Positions 23,449 through 31,096 of a stretch of DNA of 64,000 nt are shown here, piece by piece; the stretch's first letter is position 1, and each line of letters begins with the position of its first letter. Below the pieces are notes generated by a model. That model saw only the letters and a list, made by a program, of their open reading frames with translations, did not search any database and had not been told where the DNA came from. The stretch is from Anaeromusa acidaminophila DSM 3853. GTDB taxonomy: Bacteria; Bacillota; Negativicutes; Anaeromusales; Anaeromusaceae. A program made the translations under genes and the position numbers. The DNA is taken from positions 62,001 to 126,000 of the forward strand of contig NZ_KB894590.1 of assembly GCF_000374545.1 (NCBI RefSeq), in the 5' to 3' direction.

Positions 23449-25801
23449 AAGTGGTTCGCTCAATGATGGCGTCTTGCGCTTTGCGAGAAAGATTTACGAA
23501 TTGTGTGCTGTAGCCGGCAACACGGACAAGCAAGTCTCGATAATTTTCCGGGTGCTCTTGAGCGCTGCGTAGAATCTCTGGAGAAATGACATTGAATTGA
23601 ATATGAAAAGCTCCCAGTGAAAAATAAGCGCGAATTAAGGAGGCCAGGTTATTGAGGCCACGATTCGTCTCTAACAGAGTTGGCGAGAGTTTCACATTGA
23701 CGAGTGTTCCGCCGCTGTGAATGTCATGGTTGATTTTTGCTGCAGAGCGCATGGCGGCGGTGGGGCTGGTTATATCGGTGCCTGCATGCGGCGAGACGCC
23801 TTCGGTAAGGGGCGTGCCTGCTTTGCGTCCTTCCGGCGTTGCGCCGACTACTGAGCCGGCAGGGATGTAGTTGGAAATACCCATAAAGGCTGAGTTGAAC
23901 TTCGCTCCGAAAATATCGGTGTATTGCGTGATTTCCTTATGATAGAAATCGGAAATTCCTGTGGCGAGAGCGTCAACTTCATCCAGGTCATTGCCGTATT
24001 TGGGACATTGCAAGGCGGCCTGCCGGAGTTCTTCAAATCCGTCCCAGTCCTGTTCCAGAGCTGCAGCAAAATCTTGCAATTTGTACGCTTGGTCTTCAAA
24101 AACAAGCTTGCGAATGGCCGCTAGAGCATTGGCGCTGTCTGCAAGGCCGATGCCTGTGAGCACAGGGCCTAGGCAGTATTTGGCGCCACCCCGGCTGAGA
24201 TCCCGGCCTTTTTCCATGCAGCCGTCCACTAAGAGAGAAAGGTAAGGCCGTGGCACAATTTCAGCATGTACTTTCTGTGCGGTAAGCGAGCCGATGATGC
24301 CGATTTTTATCAAATGAGCCGCTTGGCGAAAGAATAGCGACTTGAATTCTTCGAAATTGGTACTGTCTGCGAGGTTTGTCGCCAAGCCCATTTGTTTGCC
24401 GTTTATGCGGCTGATTCCGCCGCTGAGCGTATATTCCATAGCGGCTGCCAAATTAATATTGACGGCGGACGTCCATTCTCCGACTTTGCGAAAATGGGGA
24501 ACAACGCAGCCGCAATTGCTCCAGTCACGGGCGTCCTCAGGGGAGAGGCCCGCAGCTAAAAGCATTTCCGAGCCGACGCGATCATTGTGGATAGCGGGGA
24601 ATCCTGTCCCGCAGCGAACCAGCTTGCAAACGGCCTGCAAAAATTCGGGAGGACAATTGGGGTGAATGCGAACGCTAAGTCCGGGTTGATGCGTTTTGAC
24701 TCGTTCCGTCGCTTCCAGGCAAAGATAAGATATTTCGTTGGTAGCGTCGCTGCCGTCACGCTTACGTCCGCCCACGGTGAGGTTTTGAAAAGAATTGTAG
24801 CCAGCAAAAAATTGAGCCGTATTGCTGGAAATAGCCCAAACCCACTCGGATAATTTGAGCCAAAGGCATTCGATACGCTCCAGCGCTTCTTCCCGGGTGA
24901 GGAGACCGGCGTTTATATCTTTTTCATAGAAAGGGTACATATATTGATCGAATCGTCCCAGATTTAAAGCCAGTGAATTCTCAGAAAGGATAGAGCCCAA
25001 TTGCGTAAACCATACGCACTGGATGGCTTCTTTGAAGGTTTGCGGCGGATTTTCAGGTACACGGCGGCAAATGGAAGCGATTTCCTCTAGCTCAAGGCGG
25101 CGAGAGGGATCGGCGGTTGCCGCCGCTAATGTGTCGGCTTTTTCCGCATATCGGTTAGCGAGCGTGATGATTCCTTCAGATACAATAATGGCGCTGCGGT
25201 AAAAATCCATTTGTTCCAGTTCATCTGTATTAGTAGGAGAGAGCTTGCGTAGAGCGGCAATCGCTTCGTCACGAAAGCCTCCGAAACCTTTTTGGAAAAC
25301 AAGATCCTGATAATCCGCAGTTACCTCGCCGACGGCGCTGCGCCATTTGGAATCGTTGTCGACAATGCCTGTATCGACGAGTACGCGGGCAGTATCTTCG
25401 TCAAGACGGGCTAAAAAGGTTTCTTCCAGCGACTTTCCTTTCCAATAGGGAAAGATTTCATCTCGCAGAGACTTTTTGGCTTCCGGTGAGATCGTATAAG
25501 CGTCTTGGGTGCGTTCGGCAAAGGTATCCATTTCCTGTTCGACCCATTGCCAGGAATATTCCGGGCAAATAATGCCGCTGCGGCGAAATTCGCCGATGCT
25601 GCCGACGAGGAGTTCTCCCTCAAAGATAACAGGATCAATAGCGTTACAGACCGCTCGAAATGCTTTGGCGCGGCGCAAGATAACGGTTTCTCCTTCCGTT
25701 TCTTTGTGAGAATCTGTAAAAATACGAGCTCGCTCGATGCTAATCGAAGGCGTTGTTTCAATGTACTGCTTTTTTATTTCAGCGATGCGAGGTGTTGTCA
25801 T
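23435..25801 (-). CDS. Glycyl radical enzyme of the PFL/dehydratase superfamily, substrate unknown
   Basis: Radical enzyme of 788 aa. The glycyl radical site is RVAGYSTQFVNLS (Gly763) and the thiyl cysteine lies in NCGCVVPH (Cys432). Dehydratase, lyase and decarboxylase subfamilies usually show Cys-X-Glu here; this protein has Cys-Val-Val, so the general-base glutamate is missing and it should not be called a glycerol, choline or hydroxyproline enzyme. PFL-type proteins have Cys-Cys, also absent. AAAGGAGGAG precedes the ATG. The activase overlaps the 3' end and a GntR/FCD regulator lies 27 bp upstream on the same strand. There are no microcompartment genes. Confidence 0.93.
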   Translation of the reverse strand: MTTPRIAEIKKQYIETTPSISIERARIFTDSHKETEGETVILRRAKAFRAVCNAIDPVIFEGELLVGSIGEFRRSGIICPEYSWQWVEQEMDTFAERTQDAYTISPEAKKSLRDEIFPYWKGKSLEETFLARLDEDTARVLVDTGIVDNDSKWRSAVGEVTADYQDLVFQKGFGGFRDEAIAALRKLSPTNTDELEQMDFYRSAIIVSEGIITLANRYAEKADTLAAATADPSRRLELEEIASICRRVPENPPQTFKEAIQCVWFTQLGSILSENSLALNLGRFDQYMYPFYEKDINAGLLTREEALERIECLWLKLSEWVWAISSNTAQFFAGYNSFQNLTVGGRKRDGSDATNEISYLCLEATERVKTHQPGLSVRIHPNCPPEFLQAVCKLVRCGTGFPAIHNDRVGSEMLLAAGLSPEDARDWSNCGCVVPHFRKVGEWTSAVNINLAAAMEYTLSGGISRINGKQMGLATNLADSTNFEEFKSLFFRQAAHLIKIGIIGSLTAQKVHAEIVPRPYLSLLVDGCMEKGRDLSRGGAKYCLGPVLTGIGLADSANALAAIRKLVFEDQAYKLQDFAAALEQDWDGFEELRQAALQCPKYGNDLDEVDALATGISDFYHKEITQYTDIFGAKFNSAFMGISNYIPAGSVVGATPEGRKAGTPLTEGVSPHAGTDITSPTAAMRSAAKINHDIHSGGTLVNVKLSPTLLETNRGLNNLASLIRAYFSLGAFHIQFNVISPEILRSAQEHPENYRDLLVRVAGYSTQFVNLSRKAQDAIIERTTYESM

Positions 25802-25828
25802 GAGAAGCTCCTCCTTTAGACCTTTGTA

Positions 25829-26497
25829 TTATTCGTGTTGCTTTAGATACTCTACTAACAGGTTGCAAGCCTTAGTCATATGCTTTTTTAGAACTTGCTT
25901 GGCCTTGCGAACGTCCCTTTCGCGGCAGGCGGCAAGAAGAGCGGTATGCTCTGCGTGAGAAAAGTCCTTAAAATCCATTTTGTCGAGGTAGAAAACCAGA
26001 TACCGTGCGACGTTGTTATGCAGCAGATGAATCATATCCAAAAGGCGCAGGTTGCCAGCCGGTTCATAAAGATATTCATGAAAGAGGGAATTGAGCTCGT
26101 TGTAACGAGCCGGGTCGTGGCAAGACGCTTCTTCTTCCAGAATTTTTTCCGCTCGCAGAAAGTCATCTTCTTTCAGTTTGGGAATGGAAAGTGCGAGGAT
26201 ACCGGTTTCCAGCATCATACGAATCTCATAGATTTCAAGGGCTTCTTCCGCGGTCAGGCGAATGACTTCCGCTCCATGATTCGGCAGGAATCGAACCAGT
26301 TTTTCTCCTTCCAAAATTTTTAAAGCTTCACGCAAAGCGCTGATGCTCACGCCAAACTGTTGCGCAAGTAATTCTTGACGCAAAGGTTCGCCAGCGTGAA
26401 TTTCGCCGATCAGGATTTGTTTGCGCAAATGGTTGCTAATGCTTTCCGGGATGGTGATTCTCTTGGTTTTGGTTAAGCTTTTTGATGTGTTCTTCAT
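25829..26497 (-). CDS. GntR family transcriptional regulator, FadR-type (FCD)
   Basis: Ligand-responsive repressor or activator of 222 aa. An N-terminal winged helix (about residues 15-75, with LAQQFGVSISALREALKILEGE as the recognition region) precedes an all-helical FCD domain with metal-ligand-type residues (EIRMMLE, HEYLYE, HAEHTALL). FCD regulators commonly respond to organic or amino acids. ATG 26497 has no ribosome site; a -10-like TATATT on the minus strand ends about 7 bases before it, so the mRNA could be nearly leaderless. It heads the glycyl radical enzyme unit and probably controls it and perhaps the divergent peptidase unit. Confidence 0.9.
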   Translation of the reverse strand: MKNTSKSLTKTKRITIPESISNHLRKQILIGEIHAGEPLRQELLAQQFGVSISALREALKILEGEKLVRFLPNHGAEVIRLTAEEALEIYEIRMMLETGILALSIPKLKEDDFLRAEKILEEEASCHDPARYNELNSLFHEYLYEPAGNLRLLDMIHLLHNNVARYLVFYLDKMDFKDFSHAEHTALLAACRERDVRKAKQVLKKHMTKACNLLVEYLKQHE

Positions 26498-26583
26498 GGA
26501 ATTAAATATAGCACCTATTTCAAAACTTGCAAACAATGTTTCGAAAGTATACAGGATACAATCGTAAATTTCGCAGAAATGAA

Positions 26584-26612
26584 TTGACAGTGACAGGGGA
26601 ATGATTTACTCT
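26584..26612 (+). promoter_or_regulatory. Promoter of M20 peptidase operon
   Basis: TTGACA (26584-26589), a 17-base spacer and TACTCT (26607-26612). A GTATAC palindrome at 26548-26553 lies between the two divergent promoters and is a candidate operator. Confidence 0.6.
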
Positions 26613-26639
26613 AAATCCAAGAAAGAACTCCGCTTTCTA

Positions 26640-26704
26640 ATTCCATAAAACACCGGCAGCGCTGCTTTCCTCTTCTGCAAAGAAGAGAGAAGGCAGTTTT
26701 TTTA
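26640..26704 (+). promoter_or_regulatory. Terminator-like hairpin in leader of the M20 operon (possible attenuator)
   Basis: The leader contains an extended hairpin: CATAAAAC near 26644 can pair with the T-rich GTTTTTTTATG near 26694, enclosing GCTGCTTTCCTCTTC paired with GAAGAGAGAAGGCAG and a TGCAAA loop. It ends in TTTTTTT, 40 bases before the coding start. No known riboswitch class was recognised. Confidence 0.5.
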
Positions 26705-26745
26705 TGGCTTGTTTGCCTAAGAAATTCATAGGGGGAAAACATTAT

Positions 26746-27900
26746 ATGAAAGAAAACAAAGCAGCGTACCAGGTCGTTGACGAGTGCAAAGAAGAGATGA
26801 TTCACCTGTGGGAAGAGCTTGTTACTATGGAAAGCGGACTTTTTTGCAAAACCGAAACCGATGCAATAGGTAGACGCATTGCCTCATTTATAGAAAAGAT
26901 TGGCGGCAGAACCAGGGGCATTAGCATGGATGATGCGCCAGACGTGCTTATCGGCGAATTCGGAGATATGACACAGCCTTTTGTTGTTTTAACAGGGCAT
27001 ATGGATACGATCTTTAAAAAAGGAACTCCAGAAGAACGGCCATTCCGAATTGAAGACGGCAAAGCCTTTGGTCCAGGCGTCTTGGATATGAAAGGCGGCA
27101 TTGTCATCCTTTTATACGCAGTATTGGCTTTGCAAAAAATCGACTATGAAAAATATCCGATAAAAGTAATCCTTGTTGGCGATGAAGAGGTGGGGCATCA
27201 AAAAAGTTCAGCCATTTCAGCTATACAAAGGGAAGCGGTTGGCGCAAAAGCAGCCTTTAATTTTGAGACGGGTTTTGTCGATGGGGGCATTGTTGTAAAA
27301 CGCAAAGGCCTGTATCAATTTATGGTAGAGGTTTTCGGAAAAGGAGCGCATGTTGGAAATGACCCGGAAAATGGGCGTAGTGCGATCAAGGAGATTGCCT
27401 ATAAGGTTCTCGACATAGAAGCGCTAACCGATTGGCAACAAGGAAATACCTTTAATGTTGGCTGGATTGAAGGGGGAACGGTTCCTAACGCAACTCCGGC
27501 GTATGCAAAGATTGTGTGTGATCTGCGTTGCGAGAATCCGGATACGCTGCCTCAAATAAAGCAATCGATTGAGGAAGTGGTTAAGAAAACCTATGTGGAG
27601 GGAACTTCTACAAAGCTAACTCCGCTGATTGAAGCGAAAGCGATGAAGAAACTGGATGCATCGATGGAGCTCTTTGCGTTTGTGAAGAAAATCAGTGAAC
27701 AGGAAGGTTTTGGAACCTTATATCCTAAGGAAGTCGGCGGAGTATCCGACTCGGCATATTTCACTGACCTTGGAATTCCTACGCTTTGCGCGATGGGAGT
27801 GCAGGGGGGACGCAATCATACGATTGAAGAATTTGCTATTGTAGAGACTTTATTTAGTCGCACCAAATTGCTATGCGCCGTATTGCTTGCGCTGGCATAA
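26746..27900 (+). CDS. M20 family metallopeptidase (ArgE/DapE/CPG2-like)
   Basis: Dizinc amidohydrolase or dipeptidase of 384 aa. Metal and catalytic motifs are in order: LTGHMDTIF (His-x-Asp), GPGVLDMKGG (bridging Asp), DEEVGHQ (Glu-Glu) and the final GGRNHTIEEF (His). A dimerisation lid lies between. ATG 26746 has AGGGGG 10 bases upstream; an earlier ATG at 26704 lies in the hairpin's T run. Two small membrane proteins follow within 25 and 18 bp. Together they resemble the E. coli yjiH-yjiG-iadA arrangement, in which a peptidase is grouped with the same membrane pair. Confidence 0.92.
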   Translation: MKENKAAYQVVDECKEEMIHLWEELVTMESGLFCKTETDAIGRRIASFIEKIGGRTRGISMDDAPDVLIGEFGDMTQPFVVLTGHMDTIFKKGTPEERPFRIEDGKAFGPGVLDMKGGIVILLYAVLALQKIDYEKYPIKVILVGDEEVGHQKSSAISAIQREAVGAKAAFNFETGFVDGGIVVKRKGLYQFMVEVFGKGAHVGNDPENGRSAIKEIAYKVLDIEALTDWQQGNTFNVGWIEGGTVPNATPAYAKIVCDLRCENPDTLPQIKQSIEEVVKKTYVEGTSTKLTPLIEAKAMKKLDASMELFAFVKKISEQEGFGTLYPKEVGGVSDSAYFTDLGIPTLCAMGVQGGRNHTIEEFAIVETLFSRTKLLCAVLLALA

Positions 27901-27924
27901 ATAACAAAAAAAATAGGGGGAATT

Positions 27925-28581
27925 ATGATGACGGATTTTGAACATAAGCTGACTTGGCGCGGGTGGTTGTCGTTTGTCTTTATTGTAATTTCGTTCTCTG
28001 GAATTGTTGCCAGTCATCCCGTATTGGGGGCCATGGATTTTCAAAACCTGATTGGAGGCTTTGGCAAGATTGGCGCGGCGGATAGTTTTGTTGGCAAAGG
28101 CGGTACAGGGGCGCGAGACGGCTTTATGTTCGGCTTGACGCTGATCCCAACGGTAATGTTCGCTCTTGGCATGATCCGCGTTGTAGAATCGCAAGGCGCT
28201 CTTTTAGCGGCGGAAAAATTGATACGCCCGGTTCTTCGCCCGCTCATGGGATTGCCTGGAGTTACAGGCCTTGCTATTGTCAGCAGCATGACCAGTACGG
28301 ATGTCGGCGCGGCTATGACGAAGCAATTATACGAAGAAGGGCAATTGACCGATAAGGAACGCAGCATTTTTGTGGCTTATCAATATGCCGCTTCCGGTGT
28401 TATAACCAACACCTTCGATTGCGGAGCGCCGCTTCTTTCTATTGCAGTGCTGCCCATTGGCCTTATCCTGGCTGTGGAGATTTTCGTGAAAATTGTAGGC
28501 GCCAATGTAGTGCGGTTTTACTTGAAGTGGCAAGAGGAAAAAGAAGTTGTTTCTGAATCGGTACAGGTTAAGTCTGCTTGA
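27925..28581 (+). CDS. YjiH-like membrane protein (nucleoside-recognition/Gate domain)
   Basis: Integral membrane protein of 218 aa with four to six helices. It contains the Gate-type stretch GVTGLAIVSSMTSTDVGAAM and ends in a basic and acidic tail. It looks like one half of a two-part transporter similar to E. coli YjiH or the SpmA/SpmB pair. A ribosome site (AGGGGGAAT) precedes the ATG. Its partner is the next gene; the upstream peptidase suggests that the substrate or product is a peptide-like or acylated amino acid. The transport role is inferred, not shown. Confidence 0.85.
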   Translation: MMTDFEHKLTWRGWLSFVFIVISFSGIVASHPVLGAMDFQNLIGGFGKIGAADSFVGKGGTGARDGFMFGLTLIPTVMFALGMIRVVESQGALLAAEKLIRPVLRPLMGLPGVTGLAIVSSMTSTDVGAAMTKQLYEEGQLTDKERSIFVAYQYAASGVITNTFDCGAPLLSIAVLPIGLILAVEIFVKIVGANVVRFYLKWQEEKEVVSESVQVKSA

Positions 28582-28599
28582 TAAGGAAAGGGGACTGCA

Positions 28600-29091
28600 A
28601 TGATGGACAATACAATAGGCGCTACTAAGAGAACGATGTTGGAAGAATTTATTTTTGGAGCGAAGAATGGATTCTATTTAGGGGTAGAGCGGATCTTGCC
28701 TGCCATGATCTTAGCCTATGTTATTATTCTGTTTTTGAAAATGACTGGCTTGATGGCCGTTATTGGGCAAGCTATTTCACCAGTTATGGCGTTGTTCGGG
28801 CTGCCGGGAGAAGCTGTTATCGCTCTCGTGTCTGCTTTTTTTGCAAAAGCGGCCGGAGCGGCCACTGCGGCGACTCTGTATGCAGACGGCGTGATTACCG
28901 CTGCGCAAGCAACCATTCTCTTTCCAGCCACGATTACCATGGGGACGCTTATGGGCCATTTCGTTCGTTGTGTAGTTACAGCCGGGACAAACGCCCGGCA
29001 TCACGCCTTGATGATTGCGATTCCGGTTATTGACGCCATGCTTTCTATGCTGTTAATGAGGTTCTTATTGTCTGTAATGGGTATTGCATAA
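28600..29091 (+). CDS. YjiG-like membrane protein (nucleoside-recognition/Gate domain)
   Basis: Membrane protein of 163 aa with about four helices, including LPAMILAYVIILFLKMTGL and a second-half repeat of GLPGEAVIALVSAFFAKAAGA. It corresponds to E. coli YjiG in length and motif order and completes the pair with the preceding gene, which ends 18 bp upstream. AAGGAAAGGGG precedes the start. A strong terminator ends the operon. Confidence 0.85.
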   Translation: MMDNTIGATKRTMLEEFIFGAKNGFYLGVERILPAMILAYVIILFLKMTGLMAVIGQAISPVMALFGLPGEAVIALVSAFFAKAAGAATAATLYADGVITAAQATILFPATITMGTLMGHFVRCVVTAGTNARHHALMIAIPVIDAMLSMLLMRFLLSVMGIA

Positions 29092-29098
29092 AAATTTG

Positions 29099-29124
29099 AA
29101 AGGTGCGCCGATGCGATATCGGCG
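29099..29124 (+). terminator. Rho-independent terminator after yjiG-like gene
   Basis: Stem GGTGCGCCGAT / ATCGGCGCACC near 29102-29128 with a 4-base loop, then TTTTTT. Confidence 0.88.
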
Positions 29125-29228
29125 CACCTTTTTTATAGAAAGAAATGTAGTATGGACGTAGGTGTAAAGAGGAAGCGCAGGTTTTAAGGCGAATATATGT
29201 TTGTGATACTTAGGAAAGGAGAGCTTAT

Positions 29229-29558
29229 ATGGATAGCATTGCTAAAACACCGCAGCCGCCGTACTATGCCGTTATTTTTACTTCTGTAAAAGGTCCTGAA
29301 GATAAAGGCTATGCGAACATGGCGGAACATATTGCGGCATTAGGAGCAGAGCAGCAAGGATTTCTAGGGGCGGAAAGCGTTCGCGAGGCGAATGGCGTAG
29401 GAATTACTGTATCCTATTGGACGTCCCTTGAAGCGATTGCTGCTTGGAAAAATAACGAACAGCATCAAAAAGCCCAAAAGCTGGGAGCGGATGTGTGGTA
29501 TGATAGCTTTGCTACTCGCGTATGCAAAGTGGAACGGCATGGCTTATTTAAGCCTTGA
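29229..29558 (+). CDS. Antibiotic biosynthesis monooxygenase (ABM) domain protein
   Basis: A 109-aa ferredoxin-like-fold protein of the ABM group: YAVIFTSVKG, an amphipathic helix, QQGFLGAESVRE and the ISYW-type strand VGITVSYWTSLEAIAAWKNN. Family members include heme-degrading monooxygenases and many small enzymes or uncharacterised dimers. No heme-ligand or Asn/Trp/His triad could be assigned, so no reaction is claimed. AGGAAAGGAGAG precedes the ATG. The GNAT gene follows after 20 bp, so the two are probably one unit. Confidence 0.85.
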   Translation: MDSIAKTPQPPYYAVIFTSVKGPEDKGYANMAEHIAALGAEQQGFLGAESVREANGVGITVSYWTSLEAIAAWKNNEQHQKAQKLGADVWYDSFATRVCKVERHGLFKP

Positions 29559-29578
29559 GCAACCAAGGAGGAACTACC

Positions 29579-30001
29579 ATGCACTATCAAGTGAAAACGG
29601 ATTGCGAAGGGATGGATTGGCTTGCTGTGTGCGAGCTTATTAAAGAAGCTGGCTTAGCTGTCCATCCTGTTGAAGTAACGAAAAAAGCTTTTGAAAACAG
29701 CTATCGAGTGGTCTTTGTTTTTCATGACGGGGTGATTATAGCATGTGGCCGGATGATTTCTGATGGTGTTTATCAGGCTGCGGTATATGATATCGCCGTT
29801 TTGCCTGAATACCAAGGGAAGAAGCTAGGAAAGCTAGTTATGGATGAGCTCCATAAAAAGCTAGGCGATATCAATGTTATACTTTATGCAAGTCCCGGCA
29901 AAGAAGCTTTTTATCAAAAATTGGGCTATCGGAAGATGCTGACCGGTATGGCCTACTTTACCGATATGAACCGCATGCGGGAACGTGGATTTATCGAGTA
30001 A
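29579..30001 (+). CDS. GNAT family N-acetyltransferase
   Basis: Acetyl-CoA-dependent acetyltransferase of 140 aa. The acetyl-CoA loop is seen in IAVLPEYQGKKLGKLVMDELHK (motif A, with the Q/R-x-x-G-x-G/A pattern), preceded by the beta-bulge strand and followed by LYASPGKEAFYQKLGY. The substrate is unknown. ATG 29579 has AAGGAGGA immediately upstream; an upstream TTG in frame precedes that site and is rejected. Confidence 0.9.
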   Translation: MHYQVKTDCEGMDWLAVCELIKEAGLAVHPVEVTKKAFENSYRVVFVFHDGVIIACGRMISDGVYQAAVYDIAVLPEYQGKKLGKLVMDELHKKLGDINVILYASPGKEAFYQKLGYRKMLTGMAYFTDMNRMRERGFIE

Positions 30002-30055
30002 AGAAAGACGATACAGGTAAAACGATTTAAAGTTGTCGTAGCTCAAGGGGAGCGG

Positions 30056-30086
30056 AGCGCTAAGACCGAAGTCTTGGCGCTTTTTC
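30056..30086 (+). terminator. Rho-independent terminator after GNAT gene
   Basis: An 11-bp stem with one G-T pair (30056-30066 with 30071-30081), a CGAA loop and TTTTT. Confidence 0.88.
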
Positions 30087-30191
30087 TATGCAGGAAATTA
30101 TTCGTTGTTGCCGAAAGAACATAAAACCAGGCGAATCGTTAAGAGCAATGGCGCTGAACTGCCAAATTCATAATCAAACTGGAGGATGTTT

Positions 30192-30845
30192 ATGCAAAAA
30201 GGTCTTTTTCGCGCCTTAGAAAAGATTGATGTAGTATGCGAAAATGTGGAAACGAAAGAGATCGTGATTTTCTCAAGTTTTATTAAATCTATTGAAAACG
30301 ACTCCTTGTTTATTGGCGTACCGCAACGCGAAAAAGAAGAAATGCATGCTTGTATTGGAGAGTATTTAAAAGCGAGAATTACGACCGAACAATGCGCTTA
30401 TTTTTTTGAAACAAAAGTCGTCAAATACCATCAGCAAGAAATGAAATTATGGGAGCTGGCATGGCCTTGTTGTATGCAACGAAGCCAGCAGCGTAAATAT
30501 GTTAGGGCGAAAACTATTTTGGAAGTAGTCCTAGAGTATATGGATGTAAGGATGCAGTGGCAAGTCATGCGAACCTATACGAAAGACCTTAGTGCAGGCG
30601 GGTTGCAAGCGATTATGCCCTCAGTGCCTCCAGAAGGTTCTAACGTACTGGTCCATTTGTTTTTGACGGAGGAAGAAGTATTAGATCTAAAAGGAGAATT
30701 TGTGCGGATTGAATATCCTAAAACAGAAGAGCAAAAACACTTTGCGTCAATTAAGTTTTGTGAAATGGATAAAAAAATGACGGAGCGAATCGTAAAGTTC
30801 ATTTTTGATAAAGAGGTGGAACAACGGAAGCGGTGTTCTCGCTAG
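30192..30845 (+). CDS. PilZ domain c-di-GMP receptor (YcgR type)
   Basis: A 217-aa protein with an N-terminal YcgR-like beta domain (about residues 5-95) and a C-terminal PilZ domain. The c-di-GMP-binding motifs are intact: RKYVR in the linker near residue 100 and DLSAGG near 133. YcgR-type proteins slow flagellar rotation when bound to c-di-GMP. ATG 30192 is preferred because GGAGG lies 6 bases upstream; ATG 30186 is too close. It is monocistronic and sits beside chemoreceptor genes, fitting a motility role. Confidence 0.9.
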   Translation: MQKGLFRALEKIDVVCENVETKEIVIFSSFIKSIENDSLFIGVPQREKEEMHACIGEYLKARITTEQCAYFFETKVVKYHQQEMKLWELAWPCCMQRSQQRKYVRAKTILEVVLEYMDVRMQWQVMRTYTKDLSAGGLQAIMPSVPPEGSNVLVHLFLTEEEVLDLKGEFVRIEYPKTEEQKHFASIKFCEMDKKMTERIVKFIFDKEVEQRKRCSR

Positions 30846-30899
30846 ATAGGAATTGCTGTTGGTGTTGGACGGAAAGCTAACAATGGATTGTATAAGCGG

Positions 30900-30944
30900 C
30901 AGCTCGTTAATGCTTGCATGTGGCAGGTGTTGGCGAGCTGTTTT
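30900..30944 (+). terminator. Probable terminator after PilZ gene
   Basis: Stem CAGCTCG / CGAGCTG (30900-30906 with 30934-30940) with a large structured loop, then TTTT. Confidence 0.55.
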
Positions 30945-31096
30945 GATTCGCTGGTTTGTTTTAGAAAAAGCTAATGTATACTAATTCGCTAGCAGGAAAA
31001 ATATAGAAAAAGAAGAATAAAGAAAGTGAAAATTAACACAATTTAAAATCTGCTTGTGCATCAACGTACATACAAATTTTTCGAGGAGGAATGAAA

